In this document: piece after piece, positions 1 through 9,588 of the stretch
Layout: each line of letters starts with the position of its first letter
How positions within the stretch are numbered: the first letter of the stretch is position 1
Assembly (NCBI RefSeq): GCF_003990045.1
Contig: NZ_RZGZ01000002.1
Location: 1,054,001-1,118,000 of the forward strand
DNA: 64,000 nucleotides
Direction: 5' to 3'
From: Labedella endophytica
GTDB lineage: Bacteria; Actinomycetota; Actinomycetes; Actinomycetales; Microbacteriaceae
Made by a program: the position numbers and the translations under genes
Notes under the pieces: generated by a model
Told to the model about the DNA's origin: nothing
What the model saw: only the letters and a program-made list of their open reading frames with translations
Databases searched by the model: none

Positions 1-1798
1 CATTGAGCGGCCAGTAGTGGCGCGGGGTGTCCGCGAGGACGGCGGCGTCGTACGTGGTGGTCGGGACCGTGTCGAGCTCATCGGCAGCCGGCATCGAGAA
101 GGACACCGTCCCGCTCGATGTCGCGTTTCCGAACGGGTCGATCGTGCGCACGCGGTAGGTGTGCGTCGATCCTGCCTCGACCGCGCCATCGATGAACGTG
201 ATCGTCGGCCGATCGTAGAACGACGAGTCGACCGTCACCGTGTAGGCGGGGGTCGACTTGCCGTCGCGGATCAGTTCGTAGGTCAGCGACTCGTTGTCGA
301 TGTCGGTGTTGGCGGGCCAGGACACACGCGCCACGCCGTCGCCCAGGGCGGCGATCGTGGGGTTCATGTCGGTTGCGGAGAGCTGTGGGCCCTTCGCGTT
401 CGGAGCCACATCGGAGGTCGCGAATCGCGCGAGACCCTGCTGCTTCTGGCCGTCGATCGTCGTGAACTCACCGCCGTAGAGCACGTAGCCCGCGGACGAC
501 GTGACGTCCCAGGGGCCCTGTGTGATGCCCGTGTACGTTCCGGCGTCGAAGTCGGGGTACCAGTGGAGGACGTTGGTCGCCGGGTTGCCGGAGAAGTTGC
601 CGTACGTCCAGCCGGCCGGCGGCGGGTTGTGGATCGTGGTCCCGAAGCTCGCCTTGGAGTAGGCGATCGCGCGGTGGTACGCCTCCGGATCGTTGGGGAA
701 GCTCCCCGTGTTGTCGCACGCGTGGTTGTGGCCGGCGGTGTAGATGACGTCGCCGACGGCCTCGACCGAGTAGGTGTCGCCGTGGCAGTCGGCGAGCCAG
801 ACGAGCGTGCCGTCCGTCCAGTTGGCCCGGAAGGTGCCTTCGATCGCCTGACCGCCCTGGCTGTGCTGGTAGCCCACTCCGTAGACGCTGTCCCCGTCCG
901 AGGACAGGTCCATGATCGCGGACTTGGCACCACCGTTGCGGATGATGGAGTTCATGGCCCAGGGCAGGGTCGCTCCGGTGTCGGCCGTGACCGCACCCAT
1001 CCCGTACCCGGGATTGCTCGATCCGTTGATGGACGTGAAGCTACCGCCGAGGACCGCCTTCGTCCCGTCCGGCGAGATGACGATGGCTCGCGCCGTGCCT
1101 CCGACGACGACGGGGGCCCAGGGCAGGAGCGCCGCATTCGAGGGCGAGAGGGCGGCCGCCCGGGACCGGGTCTCCTTCTGCACGGTTCCGAAGACGCCGG
1201 TGATGTAGACGGACGACTCCGTGGCCACGACGGCCTCGACCGTCGCGCTGATGGTGGGTCGGAACGTGGTCACGAGGGTCATCGACGGGAGGTCGAACGC
1301 CGCCAGTCGATAGCGGGTCTGACCGCTCACGCTCGTGAACGAACCGCCGACGAAGAGGCGCTTGCCGTCGGGCGTCGCCGAGATGGAGCGCACCTGGGCG
1401 TTGAACGCCGGAGCGATGTCGGTGCGCAGGGCACCCGTCTTGAGGTCGTAGGCGAGGAAGTTCGTCCGCGCGACCTCCTGCGTGCCGGCGGCGGCCCCGA
1501 ACGGGCGGGCCGTCGTGAATTCGCCACCGACGAACACCGTGTCGCCCACGACGGTCTGGTCCCAGACGACGCCGTCGATCTGCGGCGCGGGAAGGACGTC
1601 TGCCGTCACGGTCGTCGGGGAGTTCGGCGACGACGGGTCGGTCGGAGCGGAATCGGCGAGCGCCGCCCCGCTCGGGAGGAAGGCCGATGCCGCGACCGCG
1701 ACGGCCGAGAGAAGGGCCAGTCCGGCGCGTCGGGCGCTCATGATCGGGTGCAGGGGGCGCAGGCGCGCGCCCTCTCCGACGGTCTCGCGGTCGGGCAT
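1..1798 (-). CDS. Secreted beta-propeller protein with C-terminal LamG-type domain (3' end cut by window)
   Basis: Partial gene; the reading frame runs off the left edge. The start at 1798 has GGAG 7 nt upstream. A second in-frame ATG at 1741 lacks a ribosome site, so the n-region before the signal peptide is about 19 residues long. The signal peptide has a hydrophobic core (LALLSAVAVAASAF) and ends near ALA-DS. The body holds repeated blades of the type VFVGGxFT, as in delta-60/Kelch-like propellers (VGGEFTTARPFG, VGGSFTSVSGQT, LGGSFTSING, YGGEFTTIDGQ). A fibronectin-III-like segment follows, then the ADTPRHYWPL motif that opens LamG/jellyroll lectin domains in actinobacterial surface proteins. 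Likely an exported carbohydrate- or surface-binding protein. Substrate unknown. Confidence 0.8.
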   Translation of the reverse strand, partial: MPDRETVGEGARLRPLHPIMSARRAGLALLSAVAVAASAFLPSGAALADSAPTDPSSPNSPTTVTADVLPAPQIDGVVWDQTVVGDTVFVGGEFTTARPFGAAAGTQEVARTNFLAYDLKTGALRTDIAPAFNAQVRSISATPDGKRLFVGGSFTSVSGQTRYRLAAFDLPSMTLVTTFRPTISATVEAVVATESSVYITGVFGTVQKETRSRAAALSPSNAALLPWAPVVVGGTARAIVISPDGTKAVLGGSFTSINGSSNPGYGMGAVTADTGATLPWAMNSIIRNGGAKSAIMDLSSDGDSVYGVGYQHSQGGQAIEGTFRANWTDGTLVWLADCHGDTYSVEAVGDVIYTAGHNHACDNTGSFPNDPEAYHRAIAYSKASFGTTIHNPPPAGWTYGNFSGNPATNVLHWYPDFDAGTYTGITQGPWDVTSSAGYVLYGGEFTTIDGQKQQGLARFATSDVAPNAKGPQLSATDMNPTIAALGDGVARVSWPANTDIDNESLTYELIRDGKSTPAYTVTVDSSFYDRPTITFIDGAVEAGSTHTYRVRTIDPFGNATSSGTVSFSMPAADELDTVPTTTYDAAVLADTPRHYWPLN

Positions 1799-1996
1799 TC
1801 GTACTCCAGGGGGTGTCGACGATGAGCCGTCGGCTCGACCAGGGTTCGATCGGTACCGCAGCGAAGATGACTGATCCTCACATCGAGAGTGACAGGCACC
1901 CTGCATGCCGACCAAATGAAACCGTGCCCCCAATAGGGGGGTGATCTCCGAGGAAGGCGACCCGGACTACGGCGGAACGGGGCCGCGCGCGTCCGA

Positions 1997-2002
1997 GATA
2001 AT
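1997..2002 (+). promoter_or_regulatory. Putative -10 element of purC (leaderless)
   Basis: GATAAT lies 6 nt upstream of the purC GTG, which would place transcription initiation at or next to the start codon. I see no convincing -35. Confidence 0.5.
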
Positions 2003-2008
2003 GGGTCC

Positions 2009-2941
2009 GTGACCTCGACTCCTCTCGACCTCCCCGGCTGGACGCACGTGTACTCGGGCAAGGTGCGCGACCTCTACCGACCCGACCGTCAGGCGGAGGG
2101 CACGACCGCACCGGAGGGGACGATGCTCGTGGTCGCGAGCGACCGTGTGAGCGCGTTCGACCATGTGCTCTCCCCCGGCATCCCCGGCAAGGGGGAGCTC
2201 CTGACGACGCTGTCCCTCTGGTGGTTCGACACCCTGGACGACGTCCCCAATCACCTCCACGCCTCCCACGCGATCCTGGGGACCGGGACGGACGAGGCCC
2301 GTTCGCTCGTGCCGGCCGAGGTCGCCGGGCGATCGATGCTCGTCCGCGCACTCGACATGTTCCCGATCGAATGCGTCGTGCGCGGCTACATCACCGGCTC
2401 GGGCTGGCTCGAGTACCAGGAGAGCGGAACCGTGTGCGGCCTCCCCCTCCCGGCGGGCCTCTCCAACGGCGATCGGCTCCCCGAGCCCCTGTTCACGCCG
2501 GCTTTCAAGGCCGATCTCGGCGATCACGACGAGAACATCACCTTCGAGCGCGCCGTGGAGCTCGTCGGGGTCGAGGACGCCGAGGCGCTCCGGGCCCTGT
2601 CGCTCTCCATCTATGCGCGCGCTGCAGCGATCGCCGAGTCGCACGGAGTGATCCTCGCCGACACGAAGTTCGAGTTCGGCCGCGACGCCGCCACCGGCGA
2701 GATCGTGCTGGCGGACGAGGTGCTCACCTCGGACTCGTCGCGCTACTGGGATGCGGCCGCGTGGAACGCCGGCGGCACGCCCGCCGAGCGCATGGCGAGC
2801 TTCGACAAGCAGATCGTGCGCGACTGGCTCGCGGCGAACTGGGACAAGACGGGCACACCGCCGGACCTGCCGGACGAGATCGTCGAGCGCACGGCGGCCC
2901 GCTACCGCGAACTGCTCGAGCGGGTCACGACGACCGTCTGA
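2009..2941 (+). CDS. purC: Phosphoribosylaminoimidazole-succinocarboxamide synthase (SAICAR synthase)
   Basis: Joins CAIR and aspartate, using ATP, to give SAICAR in purine biosynthesis; cytosolic. The 310-residue length fits the family. Visible hallmarks are YSGKVRDLY near residue 15, the SDRVSAFD nucleotide-site motif near residue 49, CVVRGYITGSGW near residue 126 and LADTKFEFG near residue 217. The GTG start has no Shine-Dalgarno. A GATAAT hexamer at 1997-2002 lies 6 nt before it, so the mRNA is probably leaderless. It stands alone, divergent from the secreted protein, with purS/purQ 5.5 kb and purL 11 kb downstream. Confidence 0.96.
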   Translation: MTSTPLDLPGWTHVYSGKVRDLYRPDRQAEGTTAPEGTMLVVASDRVSAFDHVLSPGIPGKGELLTTLSLWWFDTLDDVPNHLHASHAILGTGTDEARSLVPAEVAGRSMLVRALDMFPIECVVRGYITGSGWLEYQESGTVCGLPLPAGLSNGDRLPEPLFTPAFKADLGDHDENITFERAVELVGVEDAEALRALSLSIYARAAAIAESHGVILADTKFEFGRDAATGEIVLADEVLTSDSSRYWDAAAWNAGGTPAERMASFDKQIVRDWLAANWDKTGTPPDLPDEIVERTAARYRELLERVTTTV

Positions 2942-2971
2942 CGGTCCATCGCCGGCCGCGGCGGCCCGCGC

Positions 2972-3826
2972 TCAGCACCCGATCGCGACCGGATCCGCAC
3001 GGCAGTCGCCCGGCACGAGGACCGTCTGAGCGCTGCCGACGTAGGCGTCCAGCGTCGTCTGCGCGGAGACGGAGCCGTCGACGGTGACCCAGTCGCCACC
3101 GTCGAAGCGGAACGCGACCGCGTACGCGACGTCGAGACCGACGGTCATCGTTCCCCGCTCGGTGTAGACGTGCGATGTGGGTGTCTCGGAGAACCGCGGC
3201 AACCGGAGCTCCTCCCAGGTGCGCCCCGGCTCCGTCACGGTGTCCGCGGTGCCGTCTCCCCACGTCCATGTGTAGGAGACGGGCGTGAACCGGACATCGA
3301 TCGGGCGGCCGAGGAGCGTGCCACCCGTCGTTTCGTCTCGCGGATCGGCGATGAAGTTCGCGGGAAGCCCGCGCAACATCCAGCCGTTCGGCTCCATCCG
3401 GAACGTCGGGCGTGAGGGCGAGAACGACGCGAGGTCGCTCAATGTGATGGCGGGTGCGTCGGCCGGCGGGTCGGCTTCGGAGCAGTCGGGACACGGATCG
3501 AGGTCGGTGATGATGCGGCGCGGGTTGCCGCCGAGTCCCGAGCCGTCGGTGCTCGGCGCGCTCGTTCCCGGGGAGATCCCGGAGCCGCCGGAACCCTGGC
3601 CGGAGTCGGTGGGAGCGCCGTCCCCGCCTCCGGAACCCCCGGACCCGCCTCCCGGTCCCTGTTCCGTCGCTCCGATATCGACGCCCGAGCCACTCTCCGT
3701 GGATCCGGTTGGACAGATGCCGAGTCGTTTCTCCGCATCGGAACACACCCTGGCGGACGCCGATGAAGTCGACAAAACGGTCGACCCGAACACGACCACA
3801 AGGATGACGATTAGGAGACGCCGCAT
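2972..3826 (-). CDS. Secreted protein with Gly/Ser-rich linker and PKD-like domain
   Basis: 284 residues. The start at 3826 is preceded by GGAAGG, and an upstream in-frame extension to 3982 looks non-coding. The signal peptide is MRRLLIVILVVVFGSTVLS. A short Cys pair follows (VCSDAEKRLGIC), then about 70 residues rich in Gly, Ser and Thr, then a domain with YTWTWGDG and SHVYTERGTMTV, the two hallmarks of a PKD-like beta-sandwich. Its start overlaps the stop of the upstream lipoprotein gene by 16 bp, so the two are translationally coupled. Possibly part of a surface complex with that lipoprotein; the function is not recognisable. Confidence 0.75.
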   Translation of the reverse strand: MRRLLIVILVVVFGSTVLSTSSASARVCSDAEKRLGICPTGSTESGSGVDIGATEQGPGGGSGGSGGGDGAPTDSGQGSGGSGISPGTSAPSTDGSGLGGNPRRIITDLDPCPDCSEADPPADAPAITLSDLASFSPSRPTFRMEPNGWMLRGLPANFIADPRDETTGGTLLGRPIDVRFTPVSYTWTWGDGTADTVTEPGRTWEELRLPRFSETPTSHVYTERGTMTVGLDVAYAVAFRFDGGDWVTVDGSVSAQTTLDAYVGSAQTVLVPGDCRADPVAIGC

Positions 3827-4386
3827 CCGCTGACACCTTCCGTTTGAGACGTGCCCGCCACGAGTAGAGGTTGTCCGTCGTCGCGCTCGAACGTCACTTC
3901 CATCGGAACCCGCAGTTCCCGGTCCGGATAGACGACGGCGCCAGCGGCGTCGAGAAGATCGACGTGCGTCGAATCGATGCACAGCCGGGCAGTCACGATC
4001 TGAAGGTCACCGTCTTCGCTGGATTCGATCAACTCGACATCATCAAAAACCGTGCTTCCGTCTTGCCGCCAAGTTCTCTGATCCGCGTCGAACTCCGCCT
4101 CGAGGACCGCCCAGTACTCGGCCGTGACGGTCGCGCGCAGCTGATCGTTGTCAGCCTCCCCCGGGAACGACGCAAGCATCACGTCGAACGCGGCGCTGTA
4201 GCGGGTGTAGGCGTCGATCGCCTCGGCCAGCACGGCCGCCTCAGCCGCGTCGTCGGCATCCGCTACGGACGCCGTCGGGCTCGGCGAGGCAGGATCGGCC
4301 GCCGTGCACGCCGCGGTCGAGAGTAGGAGCCCCGCACACAGCGCGATGAGCTCGACGGATCGTGTCGTTCGTCGTGATTCCCCCAT
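3811..4386 (-). CDS. Predicted lipoprotein of unknown function
   Basis: 191 residues. The signal LIALCAGLLLSTAAC ends in a lipobox with the lipidated Cys near residue 27. An acidic Ala-rich spacer follows, then a small alpha/beta domain with no motif I recognise. The ATG at 4386 was chosen because TATGGT ends 7 nt upstream (likely leaderless); ATGs at 4398 and 4434 have no ribosome site. It overlaps the downstream PKD-like gene by 16 bp. A role as a partner or anchor of that protein is an inference. Confidence 0.7.
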   Translation of the reverse strand: MGESRRTTRSVELIALCAGLLLSTAACTAADPASPSPTASVADADDAAEAAVLAEAIDAYTRYSAAFDVMLASFPGEADNDQLRATVTAEYWAVLEAEFDADQRTWRQDGSTVFDDVELIESSEDGDLQIVTARLCIDSTHVDLLDAAGAVVYPDRELRVPMEVTFERDDGQPLLVAGTSQTEGVSGCGVS

Positions 4387-4502
4387 GGCGGACACCATAG
4401 GCGAGCGGAAGAATGCCGCGTTCGCGGCATCCACAGGGTGGCGGCCACCAACGCCTGCGTCCAGAGAACACGATCAGATGACGCGAGCGGACGCACTCCG
4501 GA

Positions 4503-5906
4503 TCACCCGGTACGCGGTGAGGATGGCCGAGCTCGACTCTTCGTGATCGGTGTCCATTCGTGATGTCCGGGACCGCGGACGTGCGGGACACCGTTCGGCA
4601 TGGAGAGCCGCCACGGCCCGGAATCGATCCGTTGATGATGGCCCCAACAGAGCAGCACCCCGTTGTCGACGTGAGTGTCGCCGCCCGCGCGCCATGGGGT
4701 CACGTGGTGGACCTCGCACCATCCGGCCGGTGTCGTGCAACCCGGGATGACGCATCCGCCGTCGCGAGCGATGATCGCGCGGCGCTGCGAGGCGGTGAAG
4801 CAGCGCTGGGTCGAGCCGAGGGACAGGACACGACCGGCATCGTTCATCGTGACGGCCTGCAGGCCTCGGCTGTCGATGAGTCGCTCCACGGAATCCAAGG
4901 AGAGGGGCATGTCGTGCCCGTCGAGGTAGCCGACACCGCGGCCGAGGGTGAGTGCCCGCTCGGCGACCGTGACGATGACCGCCGGAGCGGCCCCGGCGAG
5001 TTCCGGGGCGTCCTTCACTCGCGACGCGGCCCCCAGGATGTCGGCGAGGACGTCATGCCGGCGCTGCGCTCGCGTGCGGTCGTCGGCCGAAGCCGGAACA
5101 CGGTCTTCGTCGTCGATGAACGCGACACGTGGGACGTGCGCTTCGACGAGCCGCTTGAACGTGGCGCCGACCTCGGCGACGAGAAGCCCGGAGACGGGGA
5201 TCAGCCCGTCCAGTGTCTCAGCACCGAAGCTGAGCCGCCGTTGGTATCGCGCGCGCTGTTTCCGCGGTCGGGCACCGTCGGGGTCGATCGCGAGGAGGAA
5301 CGCCTTCACCTGGATCCGCACGAGATCGACACGCAGCGGCGCTTGCCCGTCGTGACCGGCCGCGAGGTCGACGAGACCCGATTCGGCCTCGTGCAGGACC
5401 ACGGGATCCACGCGGGACGCGACGGCGCCGAGCTCGCGGATGATGACGTCCGCCGCCTCGATGCCGAGAGCGCCCTCCGCCAGGGCGGTCGCGACGGCGG
5501 GATAACGGGGAGATGTGGGGGCGCCGGAAAGCGCGACGCCCGGAGCCGTGCCCTCCCCGACTCGGATCCGACGGCCCGCCTCGGGATCCGAGACCCCCGC
5601 GAGCTGGGCCACGGCATCCTTCGCGGAGGCGTAACCGGCGGCGCCGAGAGTGTCGACCGGGCTATCGGCGCGTGTCCCTGCCTCGGCGGCATAGCGCACG
5701 CGCAGGGCGTCGGCGAGGCGACCGAGCCGTTCGATGCGCGGGAACCGCTCGAGGAGATGCACGCCTGTGAGTGAGGCGGGCGACGCCGCGCCGTCAGCCG
5801 ACTCGGACCCCACGAGCTCGGGAGCGAACGACTCGGCGGCGAGCGCCTCGAGGAGCCCGATCGCGCCCTCGATCTGCTCGTCCGTGTGTGTTCCGTGTTC
5901 CCCCAT
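4503..5906 (-). CDS. DUF222 domain HNH endonuclease-like protein
   Basis: 467 residues from the ATG at 5906; a GTG at 5924 would add six. The N-terminal two thirds are the DUF222 helical region. The C-terminus carries an HNH finger with CVIPGCTTPAGWCEVHHV followed by LLCWGHHQRID, giving the Cys pair and the His-His core that binds the catalytic metal. Such proteins (13E12-repeat type) occur in many copies in actinobacterial genomes, and their role is not settled; nuclease activity is inferred from the motif. It is alone in its transcription unit, with a hairpin at 6027-6056 separating it from tetR. Confidence 0.85.
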   Translation of the reverse strand: MGEHGTHTDEQIEGAIGLLEALAAESFAPELVGSESADGAASPASLTGVHLLERFPRIERLGRLADALRVRYAAEAGTRADSPVDTLGAAGYASAKDAVAQLAGVSDPEAGRRIRVGEGTAPGVALSGAPTSPRYPAVATALAEGALGIEAADVIIRELGAVASRVDPVVLHEAESGLVDLAAGHDGQAPLRVDLVRIQVKAFLLAIDPDGARPRKQRARYQRRLSFGAETLDGLIPVSGLLVAEVGATFKRLVEAHVPRVAFIDDEDRVPASADDRTRAQRRHDVLADILGAASRVKDAPELAGAAPAVIVTVAERALTLGRGVGYLDGHDMPLSLDSVERLIDSRGLQAVTMNDAGRVLSLGSTQRCFTASQRRAIIARDGGCVIPGCTTPAGWCEVHHVTPWRAGGDTHVDNGVLLCWGHHQRIDSGPWRLSMPNGVPHVRGPGHHEWTPITKSRARPSSPRTG

Positions 5907-6004
5907 ACCTACAGTGAAGCGCACACCACCGACATTCGGACGGTATCCGGATGAGGATGAATCCCGTCCCTATTCGCACCGATCGGAGCCGTCGGGTGTG
6001 GTCG

Positions 6005-6056
6005 ACCGAGGGCGCCAGTTGGGCACCGAGGGCGCTAGGTATAGGTGGCGCCCTCG
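6005..6056. terminator. Direct repeat plus 9-bp hairpin downstream of tetR
   Basis: ACCGAGGGCGCCAG at 6005-6018 is repeated with one change at 6025-6038. CGAGGGCGC (6027-6035) pairs with GCGCCCTCG (6048-6056) around a 12-nt loop. The hairpin begins 21 nt after the tetR stop on the minus strand. There is no U-tract, so the terminator call is tentative. Confidence 0.35.
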
Positions 6057-6076
6057 CTCGGGAGTAGCCCTGTGGG

Positions 6077-6712
6077 CTAGGAGGCGGTGGCGGGGCTCCG
6101 GCGGAGCATGCGGTGGTAGCTGTCGAGGTCCACCGGGCCGGCGGCGAGGGGACGGCGCGGCGCGCCCTCCGGTCGCAGGCCGTCGAGAACGATGTCGAGC
6201 TGACGGCGCCACTGCGCGACGTACTCGCTGCCGTAGCGACCGATCGAGCCGAGCATCGTCGCGAGGAGCACGATATCGATCGACGTCACGTCGTCGCGGA
6301 GATCCCCATCGGCCTTCGCCTGCTCGACGATCTCGGTCATCGCGCCCGTGAACCGCATCGCCGGCCGACGCTCGGGATCGATGATGCCGATCCGGGTGAC
6401 GATCGTCGGCATCGCCGGGTCGGCGAGCAACCACAGCCCGAGGCGGTCCATGAAGTTCACGACCGAGTCCCACGCGGACTCGTCGCCGCCGATCTCCGAG
6501 AGGAGTTCCTCGACCTCGTCCATCGAGCGCTCGAAGAGAGCCTGGACGAGCTCGTCGCGGCTCGCGAAGTTGCGGTACAAGGTCGCGATACCGACGTCGG
6601 CCCGGCGGGCGATCTCCTCGAGGGGAGCATCGATGCCGCGCTCGGCGATGACCATTCGTGCTGCGGCCAGGAGCTTCTCGTGGTTCTGAACTGCGTCACG
6701 CCGCTTGGCCAC
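6077..6712 (-). CDS. TetR/AcrR family transcriptional regulator
   Basis: 211 residues. The GTG start at 6712 has GAGGAGAG upstream and gives the usual short tail before the HTH (VIAERGIDAPLEEIARRADV, then TLYRNFASRDELV), typical of TetR DNA-binding domains. The C-terminal ligand domain is generic. It lies 159 bp downstream of the alcohol dehydrogenase gene on the same strand. An 11-3-11 inverted repeat at 6789-6813 overlaps its predicted -35, which suggests autoregulation. Target and ligand unknown. Confidence 0.88.
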   Translation of the reverse strand: MAKRRDAVQNHEKLLAAARMVIAERGIDAPLEEIARRADVGIATLYRNFASRDELVQALFERSMDEVEELLSEIGGDESAWDSVVNFMDRLGLWLLADPAMPTIVTRIGIIDPERRPAMRFTGAMTEIVEQAKADGDLRDDVTSIDIVLLATMLGSIGRYGSEYVAQWRRQLDIVLDGLRPEGAPRRPLAAGPVDLDSYHRMLRRSPATAS

Positions 6713-6775
6713 GTGGTACCGCTCTCCTCTCGCCCCCCTGGGCTGATCGTCGCGTCCCCCCGGACTGCGTCCAAG

Positions 6776-6813
6776 TCTATAAGGGCTCCCGGTCGGGCAT
6801 TTTGCCGGACCGG
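6776..6813 (-). promoter_or_regulatory. tetR promoter with candidate operator
   Basis: Minus-strand TATAGA (6776-6781) is a plausible -10. CCGGTCGGGCA (6789-6799) and TGCCGGACCGG (6803-6813) form an inverted repeat with one mismatch and a 3-nt centre that covers the -35 position. The site fits a TetR dimer, but it could also be a weak hairpin after the upstream gene. Confidence 0.4.
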
Positions 6814-6871
6814 CCCCCGTTTGCGGGACACCGGAGGTTCCCCGAGCGGGTGCGACGGCGAGGTCGTCCAC

Positions 6872-8146
6872 TCACAGACCGCCCGGTTCGATCCCGATGC
6901 GCAGCGCCGATCCCGACAGGGCGTCGCTCAGAGCGTCATCCAGGCGCTCGAGCGGATACCGGTCGGACACGAGGTCGGCGAAGGGATACCGGAACCACGC
7001 GTTCGACGCGAAATCCACGGCGGCCACGAGGTGGCGCGGATCCGTGCGCTGCAGCGTCACGACCTGCGCATCGATCGGCCAGGACGGGCTGATCGCTCCC
7101 TCGTCGCGAGACGCATCGCGCTTCCGTCCACTCGCCGGGTCGGGCACCTCGCGCAGATTCACGACAGCCCTCACGTCCACCATCGACTCCGGGGCACTCT
7201 CGTCGCCCTGCTCGCGGTCGGGTGCCGACGTGTCCGCGACCCATACAGCGTCGACGAGGGAACCCCCGGGAGTTCCGGACCCCACCACGGCGATCGGCCG
7301 GGCCAGCGGGGACGCGGTGCCGTGCCCCGACGCGACCGACGCGCGGCCGGCCCGCAAGAGCCTCTCGACCTCCGACGGCCCGGCGGCGACACCGTGGGCG
7401 CCGAAGTCGAGTGCACGCGAGCGTCGCGTGGCGTCCGGCTCCACGACGACGGCGTGCGCACCCTCGTCCGCGAGCATCGCCGCGACGGTGAGGCCGACGA
7501 GATCGGCACCCGCCACGATCACCGTCTGCCCGTCCACCTCGACGACCGAACCGATGTGCTCCACGGCGGCTGCGGCGAGCGCCGTCGCACACGACAGAGG
7601 CGCGAGGACGGCGGCCGGCACGACCTCGGGAACGGTGAGGATCGTGGTGCCGGCGCGCACGAGTACGTGCGACGCGAAGCCCCCGCTCAACTCCCATCCC
7701 CGTCGGAGCCGGTCCACCCCGTATTCGCGAGCGTTCCGGCAGTCCGACGTGGCACCCCGCGAGCACGACGCGCACTCGCCGCAGCCGATCCGGCGCGACC
7801 AGACCACGCGCATTCCGACGACGAGCCGCGTCCCGTCACTCGTCGTGGCGTCGAGCCCCACGGCGACGATGCGCCCCACCTGCTCGTGGCCGAGCACGAG
7901 CGGGGCGGTGACGCCGACCCCGGTGAGGACCGCGGCCGCGTCGGAGGGGCAGATGGTCGCGAGTTCGACGGCGACGAGCACGTCGCCCTCCCCGAGAGAC
8001 ACCCCGGGAACGGCGATGGTCGCGTGAGCGGCCCCGGGCCCCTGCCACACCATCGCGAGAGGAGCGGGGCGGATGATGACGTCACGGCGGGTGGGTGCGG
8101 CCGTCCCGGGCACGGTCGGTGTCGTCGGGTGACGGGTCGCGCGCAT
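6872..8146 (-). CDS. Zinc-dependent alcohol dehydrogenase family protein (HpnZ-like)
   Basis: 424 residues from the ATG at 8146 (GGGGGGA upstream). Medium-chain dehydrogenase layout: catalytic-zinc Cys in ATICPSDAA, LGHEQVGRIVAVG with the His-Glu pair, structural-zinc cysteines in CGECASCSRGATSDC, then a Rossmann region (VIVAGADLVGLTVAAMLA). The stretch from RGWELSGGFASHV to LAPLSCATA resembles the proposed phosphonate-linked alcohol dehydrogenase group (TIGR03366), but no phosphonate genes are nearby. The usual GxGxxG is altered to GADLVG. Substrate unknown; possibly controlled by the downstream TetR. Confidence 0.8.
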   Translation of the reverse strand: MRATRHPTTPTVPGTAAPTRRDVIIRPAPLAMVWQGPGAAHATIAVPGVSLGEGDVLVAVELATICPSDAAAVLTGVGVTAPLVLGHEQVGRIVAVGLDATTSDGTRLVVGMRVVWSRRIGCGECASCSRGATSDCRNAREYGVDRLRRGWELSGGFASHVLVRAGTTILTVPEVVPAAVLAPLSCATALAAAAVEHIGSVVEVDGQTVIVAGADLVGLTVAAMLADEGAHAVVVEPDATRRSRALDFGAHGVAAGPSEVERLLRAGRASVASGHGTASPLARPIAVVGSGTPGGSLVDAVWVADTSAPDREQGDESAPESMVDVRAVVNLREVPDPASGRKRDASRDEGAISPSWPIDAQVVTLQRTDPRHLVAAVDFASNAWFRYPFADLVSDRYPLERLDDALSDALSGSALRIGIEPGGL

Positions 8147-8355
8147 CGTTCCCCCCGAGGTGATGGTCGGCTCGTCGTCGTCGCCGAGTGGCGTCCGGCA
8201 CGATCCGCCGCGATCGACGCTACGGAGCGGGGCCCAACGGGCGGTTGCCCGCTGGTGGACGGACGGTGAACGGAGGACGGCTGAATCGGCGGGGGCGGGG
8301 CGATAAGGGCCCTCCCCTCGGCGTCGGGTCACGGAGCGGGCGGGCATCGACCCGG

Positions 8356-8361
8356 TAGGAT
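8356..8361 (+). promoter_or_regulatory. Putative -10 of the purS-purQ operon
   Basis: TAGGAT about 40 nt before the purS GTG, leaving a short leader that holds a CAGGGAG ribosome site. The same hexamer is found before purL. Confidence 0.45.
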
Positions 8362-8401
8362 GGGCAGCGTTCCCGTCCCCCACACTCCAGGGAGTTCACC
8401 G

Positions 8402-8694
8402 GTGCCCACGATCGTCGTCGACGTCATGCCGAAGGCCGAGCTGCTCGACCCCCAAGGCAAGGCCGTCGCGGGTGCACTCGCCCGGCTCGGAAACAACGAG
8501 ATCACCGGCGTGCGCGTCGGCAAGCGCTTCGAGCTGACGACCGACGGCCCGGTCGACGACGCGACACTCGCGGAGGTCCGCCGCATCGCCGACGACCTGC
8601 TGTCGAACTCCGTCATCGAGAACGTCGTCGGCGTGACCGTCGTGGATGGCGCCACGGTCTCCACCGAGGCCGGCACGGGCGAGACGGTCGCTCC

Positions 8695-8698
<4 letters not shown>
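8402..8698 (+). CDS. purS: Phosphoribosylformylglycinamidine synthase, PurS subunit
   Basis: 98 residues. The GTG start at 8402 is preceded by GGGAG. PurS is the small dimeric subunit that bridges PurL and PurQ in the FGAM synthase complex of Gram-positive-type bacteria. Visible family sequence includes [17 protein letters not shown] and VRVGKRFEL. The stop overlaps the purQ GTG by 4 bases (GTGA), so the two subunits are translationally coupled. The C-terminal tail is a little longer than usual. Confidence 0.95.
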
Positions 8699-9390
<692 letters not shown>

Positions 9391-9420
9391 GCCGTCACGG
9401 ACCAGCCGGGCCGGCACCCG

Positions 9421-9518
9421 TCGACAAGCTCATGGGACGGCCGGGTGCGCTGCAGGATCGCCGCTCTCGAGCCAGCCGGACACGGACAACCGGGCCACCC
9501 GCTCGCTGAGCCTGTCGA
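9421..9518. repeat. Intergenic inverted pair of a 12-bp word
   Basis: TCGACAAGCTCA (9421-9432) and TGAGCCTGTCGA (9507-9518) are inverted copies with one mismatch, 74 bp apart, in the gap after purQ. Words of this kind are frequent between genes in related actinobacteria, from general familiarity; no count could be made here. Confidence 0.45.
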
Positions 9519-9588
9519 GGCGCGGCGCGGCAGACCACGCGACGGCATCGTGCAGATCGGGCGGCGGTCCGCAACCGGACGGAACGGG

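Noticed and set aside
17-1825. 602-residue plus-strand open frame
   Set aside because: Arg/Gly/Val-rich, low-complexity shadow of the minus-strand secreted protein, which has a signal peptide, propeller blades and a LamG start.
6872-8146. Phosphonate catabolism locus
   Set aside because: Only the dehydrogenase resembles that pathway; no phosphonate transporter, kinase or C-P lyase genes nearby.
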